Positions 61,700-64,000 of a stretch of DNA of 64,000 nucleotides are shown here, piece after piece. The notes beneath the pieces are model-generated. The model was not told the origin of the DNA, did not search any database, and worked only from the letters and a program-made list of their open reading frames with translations. Position 1 is the first letter of the stretch; the number at the start of each line of letters is the position of its first letter. The stretch covers positions 496,001-560,000 of the forward strand of contig NZ_LGUI01000002.1 of the NCBI RefSeq assembly GCF_002891295.1, written 5' to 3'. A program made the translations under genes and the position numbers. This DNA is from Streptomyces eurocidicus. Its GTDB lineage: Bacteria > Actinomycetota > Actinomycetes > Streptomycetales > Streptomycetaceae.

Positions 61700-63160
61700 T
61701 CAGGCGGTGCGCTCCTCGTCGCGCTCCCCGCTCCACCGGGTGTGGAACGAGCCCTCGCGGTCGACCCGCCGGTAGGTGTGCGCGCCGAAGAAGTCGCGCT
61801 GCCCCTGGGTCAGGGCGGCGGGCAGCCGCTCGGCGCGCAGCGCGTCGTAGTAGGCGAGGGCGGCGGAGAAGCCGGGCGTGGGCACGCCGTGGGCGACGGC
61901 GGTGGTGACGACCGAGCGCCAGGCGTCCTGGGCCCGGCCGACCTCCTCGGCGAAGCCCTTGTCGGCCAGCAGGGTGGGCAGTGCCGGGTCGGCGGCGAAG
62001 GCGCTGCGGATGCGGTCCAGGAAGGCCGCCCGGATGATGCAGCCGCCCCGCCAGATGGCGGCCATCGCGCCGAGGTCGATGTCCCAGCCGTACTCGGCGC
62101 TCGCGGCGGCGATCATGTTCCAGCCCTGCGCGTACGAGACGACCTTCGACGCGTACAGCGCCTCCTCGACCCGCGCCGCGAACGCCTCCGCCTCGTCGGC
62201 GGAGAGGAACTCGCGCCGCGGCCCGGGCAGTTCCCGGGCGGCGGCGCGGAGGTCGCGGTGGCCGGAGACCGAGCGGGCGAACACGGCCTCGGCGATGCCG
62301 GACACCGGGGTCCCGAGGTCCAGCGCGGTCTGCACCGTCCACCGGCCGGTGCCCTTCTGCTCGGCCTCGTCGGCCACCACGTCCACGAAGGGGCGCCCGG
62401 TGGCGGCGTCGGTGTGGGCGAGCACCTCCGCGGTGATCTCGATGAGGTACGAGTCCAGGCGCCCGGCGTTCCAGCCGCGGAAGGTCTCGGCGATCCGGGC
62501 CGGCGTGAACCCGGCCACGTTCCGCAGCAGGTCGTACGCCTCCGCGATGAGCTGCATATCGGCGTACTCGATGCCGTTGTGCACCATCTTGACGAAGTGT
62601 CCGGCGGCGTCGGGGCCGACGTGGACGCAGCAGGGGGCGCCGTCCTCGGCCTTGGCGGCGATGGACTCCAGGAGCGGGCCGAGGGCTTTGTAGGACTCCT
62701 CCGATCCGCCGGGCATGATGGCGGGTCCGTTGAGGGCGCCTTCCTCGCCGCCGGAGATGCCGGTGCCGACGAAGTGGATGCCCTTTTCGCGGAGTGCCTT
62801 CTCGCGGCGTCGGGTGTCGGCGAAGTGGGCGTTGCCGCCGTCGATGATCATGTCGCCCTCGTCGAGGAGGGGTGCGAACTCGTCGATGACGGCGTCGGTG
62901 GGGTCGCCGGCCTTGACCATGATGATGAGCCGTCTGGGCTTCTCCAGGGCGGCGACGAAGTCCTCGGCGCTCTCGGCGGGGACGAAGTTCCCTTCGCGGC
63001 CGTGCTCCTCGACGAGGGCGGTGGTCTTGGCGTAGGTGCGGTTGTGGACGGCGACGGTGTGGCCGTGGCGGGCGAAGTTCCGGGCGAGGTTGCTGCCCAT
63101 GACGGCGAGTCCGGTGACGCCGATCTGCGCGGTGGCCTTGGGGGAGGGGGTGCTGGGCAT
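61700..63160 (-). CDS. gnd: 6-phosphogluconate dehydrogenase, NADP-dependent
   Basis: A 486-residue enzyme with N-terminal GVTGLAVMGSNLARN, the substrate site SGGEEGALNGPAIMPGG, catalytic HFVKMVHNGIEYADMQ and C-terminal RRDFFGAHTYRRVDREG. It converts 6-phosphogluconate to ribulose-5-phosphate in the pentose phosphate pathway. Length is that of the classical homodimeric form. ATG 63160 follows AGGAG at 12 bases. Confidence 0.95.
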   Translation of the reverse strand: MPSTPSPKATAQIGVTGLAVMGSNLARNFARHGHTVAVHNRTYAKTTALVEEHGREGNFVPAESAEDFVAALEKPRRLIIMVKAGDPTDAVIDEFAPLLDEGDMIIDGGNAHFADTRRREKALREKGIHFVGTGISGGEEGALNGPAIMPGGSEESYKALGPLLESIAAKAEDGAPCCVHVGPDAAGHFVKMVHNGIEYADMQLIAEAYDLLRNVAGFTPARIAETFRGWNAGRLDSYLIEITAEVLAHTDAATGRPFVDVVADEAEQKGTGRWTVQTALDLGTPVSGIAEAVFARSVSGHRDLRAAARELPGPRREFLSADEAEAFAARVEEALYASKVVSYAQGWNMIAAASAEYGWDIDLGAMAAIWRGGCIIRAAFLDRIRSAFAADPALPTLLADKGFAEEVGRAQDAWRSVVTTAVAHGVPTPGFSAALAYYDALRAERLPAALTQGQRDFFGAHTYRRVDREGSFHTRWSGERDEERTA

Positions 63161-63532
63161 TGCGGGGATCCACTCCTGTCACGTGCGTCGGTGAGGCTGT
63201 GCGTAAGGCTTGTGCGAGGCGGCAACGCCGGAGGGCAACTGGATCTTCCCGCCGGGGCCGCCGGGTGTCGCCTGATCATCGTGGCACGGTCGTGGGGAGG
63301 TGACCGGGAATGCGCCGAGATGGCCTCGATCTTGTCACTTTCGCTCCTGGCGGAGATCTTCGCGCTCGGGCTCCGATTGTGCGATTCGGACAAGTGGGGG
63401 CGCTGGGTGTGTGGTCACCGGATCGGAGCGCCGGGGGCGGGCGAGGCAAGAGAGGCGCGATCTTACGGTCGCGTGATCTTGGCGCTTACGGGCGGTCCGT
63501 GGCGCTTTCAATGGCTCAAGGGTCGAGCGTCA
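63161..63532. other. 372-bp region without a clear gene
   Basis: Upstream of gnd. The gnd promoter is expected here. Some short open frames exist on both strands, but none has codon bias or a ribosome site. Confidence 0.5.
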
Positions 63533-63735
63533 TCAGGTCGAGATCGCCTTGACCGCTGTGGTGAGCGTGGCGACCAGTGTGAGGGTGGCCGCGAAGGCGA
63601 CGGCCGCGCGGGTCAGCGCCTGGGCGTAGGTGGCCTGATCGCGGCGGGCCAGGTAGTCGGCCGCGGCCGAGACCAGGACGGCCAGAAGGTGGCCAGGGCG
63701 CACCCGATGAAGATCAAGGTCGTCCGGACGGACAC
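63533..63735 (-). pseudogene. Frameshifted small membrane protein
   Basis: The start is firm: GTG 63735 follows AAAGGAG and encodes SVRTTLIFIGCALATF. After that the hydrophobic continuation LAVLVSAAADYLARRDQATYAQALTRAAVAFAATLTL, in parts, lies in the next frame and ends at 63533. A single base is missing at about 63686 (within the run encoding TF-LAV). Joined, the two halves give a two-helix protein of about 67 residues common in Streptomyces. It is either a true frameshift or a sequencing error. Confidence 0.72.
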
Positions 63736-63878
63736 GGTGGTGCTCCTTTGCGGCAGGGGCGGCAACAAGCTGGGCGGCCAACCTGCCGCATAGCGCGTTC
63801 AACGGTGTTCGAGGCGCGGAAAGATGAACACTCGTGAACGTTGCCTCACGCCACGGGGGAACTTCCAAGGCCGGGTAG

Positions 63879-64000
63879 TTAACGTTTCCGCAGGTCACGC
63901 AAGCGTGGGCGGAGCCGGTCCTGGGGGACCCCTACCTGTGGTGCGCCACCTTCAGCGCCGGCGCCCCGCACGACCTGGTCGCTGCCTTCGCCTCCTCCCT
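63879..64000 (+). pseudogene. DUF317-like fragment, cut by the window end
   Basis: From a stop at 63876-63878 an open frame runs to the window end encoding AEPVLGDPYLWCATFSAGAPHDLVAAFASSL, which looks like the 'WxAxFsxxxPxxLVAAFxxAL' part of DUF317 proteins. No ATG, GTG or TTG start occurs in this frame, so the gene lacks its 5' portion. It may be a remnant; the part beyond the window could change this view. Confidence 0.4.

Noticed and set aside
63310..63552. Possible small plus-strand gene upstream of gnd
   Set aside because: No ribosome site, no domain, and it overlaps the stop of the frameshifted membrane gene on the other strand.

Overview
The window is chromosomal DNA from a Streptomyces or a very close relative. 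The GC content is very high, codons end mostly in G or C, starts are often GTG with GGAGG-type ribosome sites, genes commonly overlap by GTGA or ATGA, and rare TTA codons sit in regulatory or pathway genes. No rRNA, tRNA, CRISPR array, transposase or plasmid origin was seen.

Left flank (1-2.7 kb): four leftward genes for a TPR protein (cut by the window edge), a PAP2 phosphatase, an M56 metallopeptidase and a DUF5134-like membrane protein. A 1-kb gene-poor region follows.

Centre-left (3.7 to about 26 kb): a type II polyketide synthase cluster. The core lies on the minus strand in the order ketoreductase, KS-alpha, KS-beta (chain length factor), ACP, didomain aromatase/cyclase, MBL-fold (ActIV-like) cyclase, secreted protein, flavin reductase, Baeyer-Villiger monooxygenase and BBE-like flavin oxidase. 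The ketoreductase and CLF closely resemble the actinorhodin enzymes, so a C9-reduced octaketide (C16) is predicted. Tailoring genes on the left include an acyl-CoA-dehydrogenase-fold hydroxylase, a WrbA-like quinone reductase with a divergent TetR regulator, and a five-gene plus-strand operon (DUF6081-like, lipocalin-like, MDR reductase, esterase, second DUF6081-like). SnoaL-like proteins and an aldo/keto reductase lie on the right. A SARP activator (3729-4568) is the likely pathway switch. Heptamer repeats spaced 11 bp, typical SARP sites, occur before four promoters. The SARP and two pathway-region genes carry TTA codons, implying bldA control. No exporter, glycosyltransferase or obvious resistance gene lies inside the cluster. 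The BVMO plus esterase pair suggests oxidative cleavage of an aryl ketone, which makes the product hard to assign to a known family.

Right half (26-64 kb): mostly core Streptomyces genes. These are VOC and GNAT proteins, a polar amino acid ABC transporter (SBP, permease, ATPase), a DUF6421-SDR-aldolase operon, PlsC, thioredoxin, a flavin reductase preceded by a leaderless cysteine-containing leader peptide, etfBA, an aldolase/citrate-lyase-family protein, a LacI/ROK-kinase pair, a P-loop kinase-Nudix fusion, M20 dipeptidase, a geranylgeranyl-reductase-family flavoprotein, DUF2797, an MFS/ROK-regulator pair on one compact bidirectional promoter, an MDMPI-family protein, an RsbW-like ATPase, a Cds1-like PLP enzyme, a DeoR regulator, a membrane-embedded alpha/beta hydrolase convergent with a beta-helix-AAA+ fusion, an Rv1733c-like protein, MOSC, DUF6643-like, 6-phosphogluconate dehydrogenase, a frameshifted small membrane protein and a DUF317-like fragment at the end.
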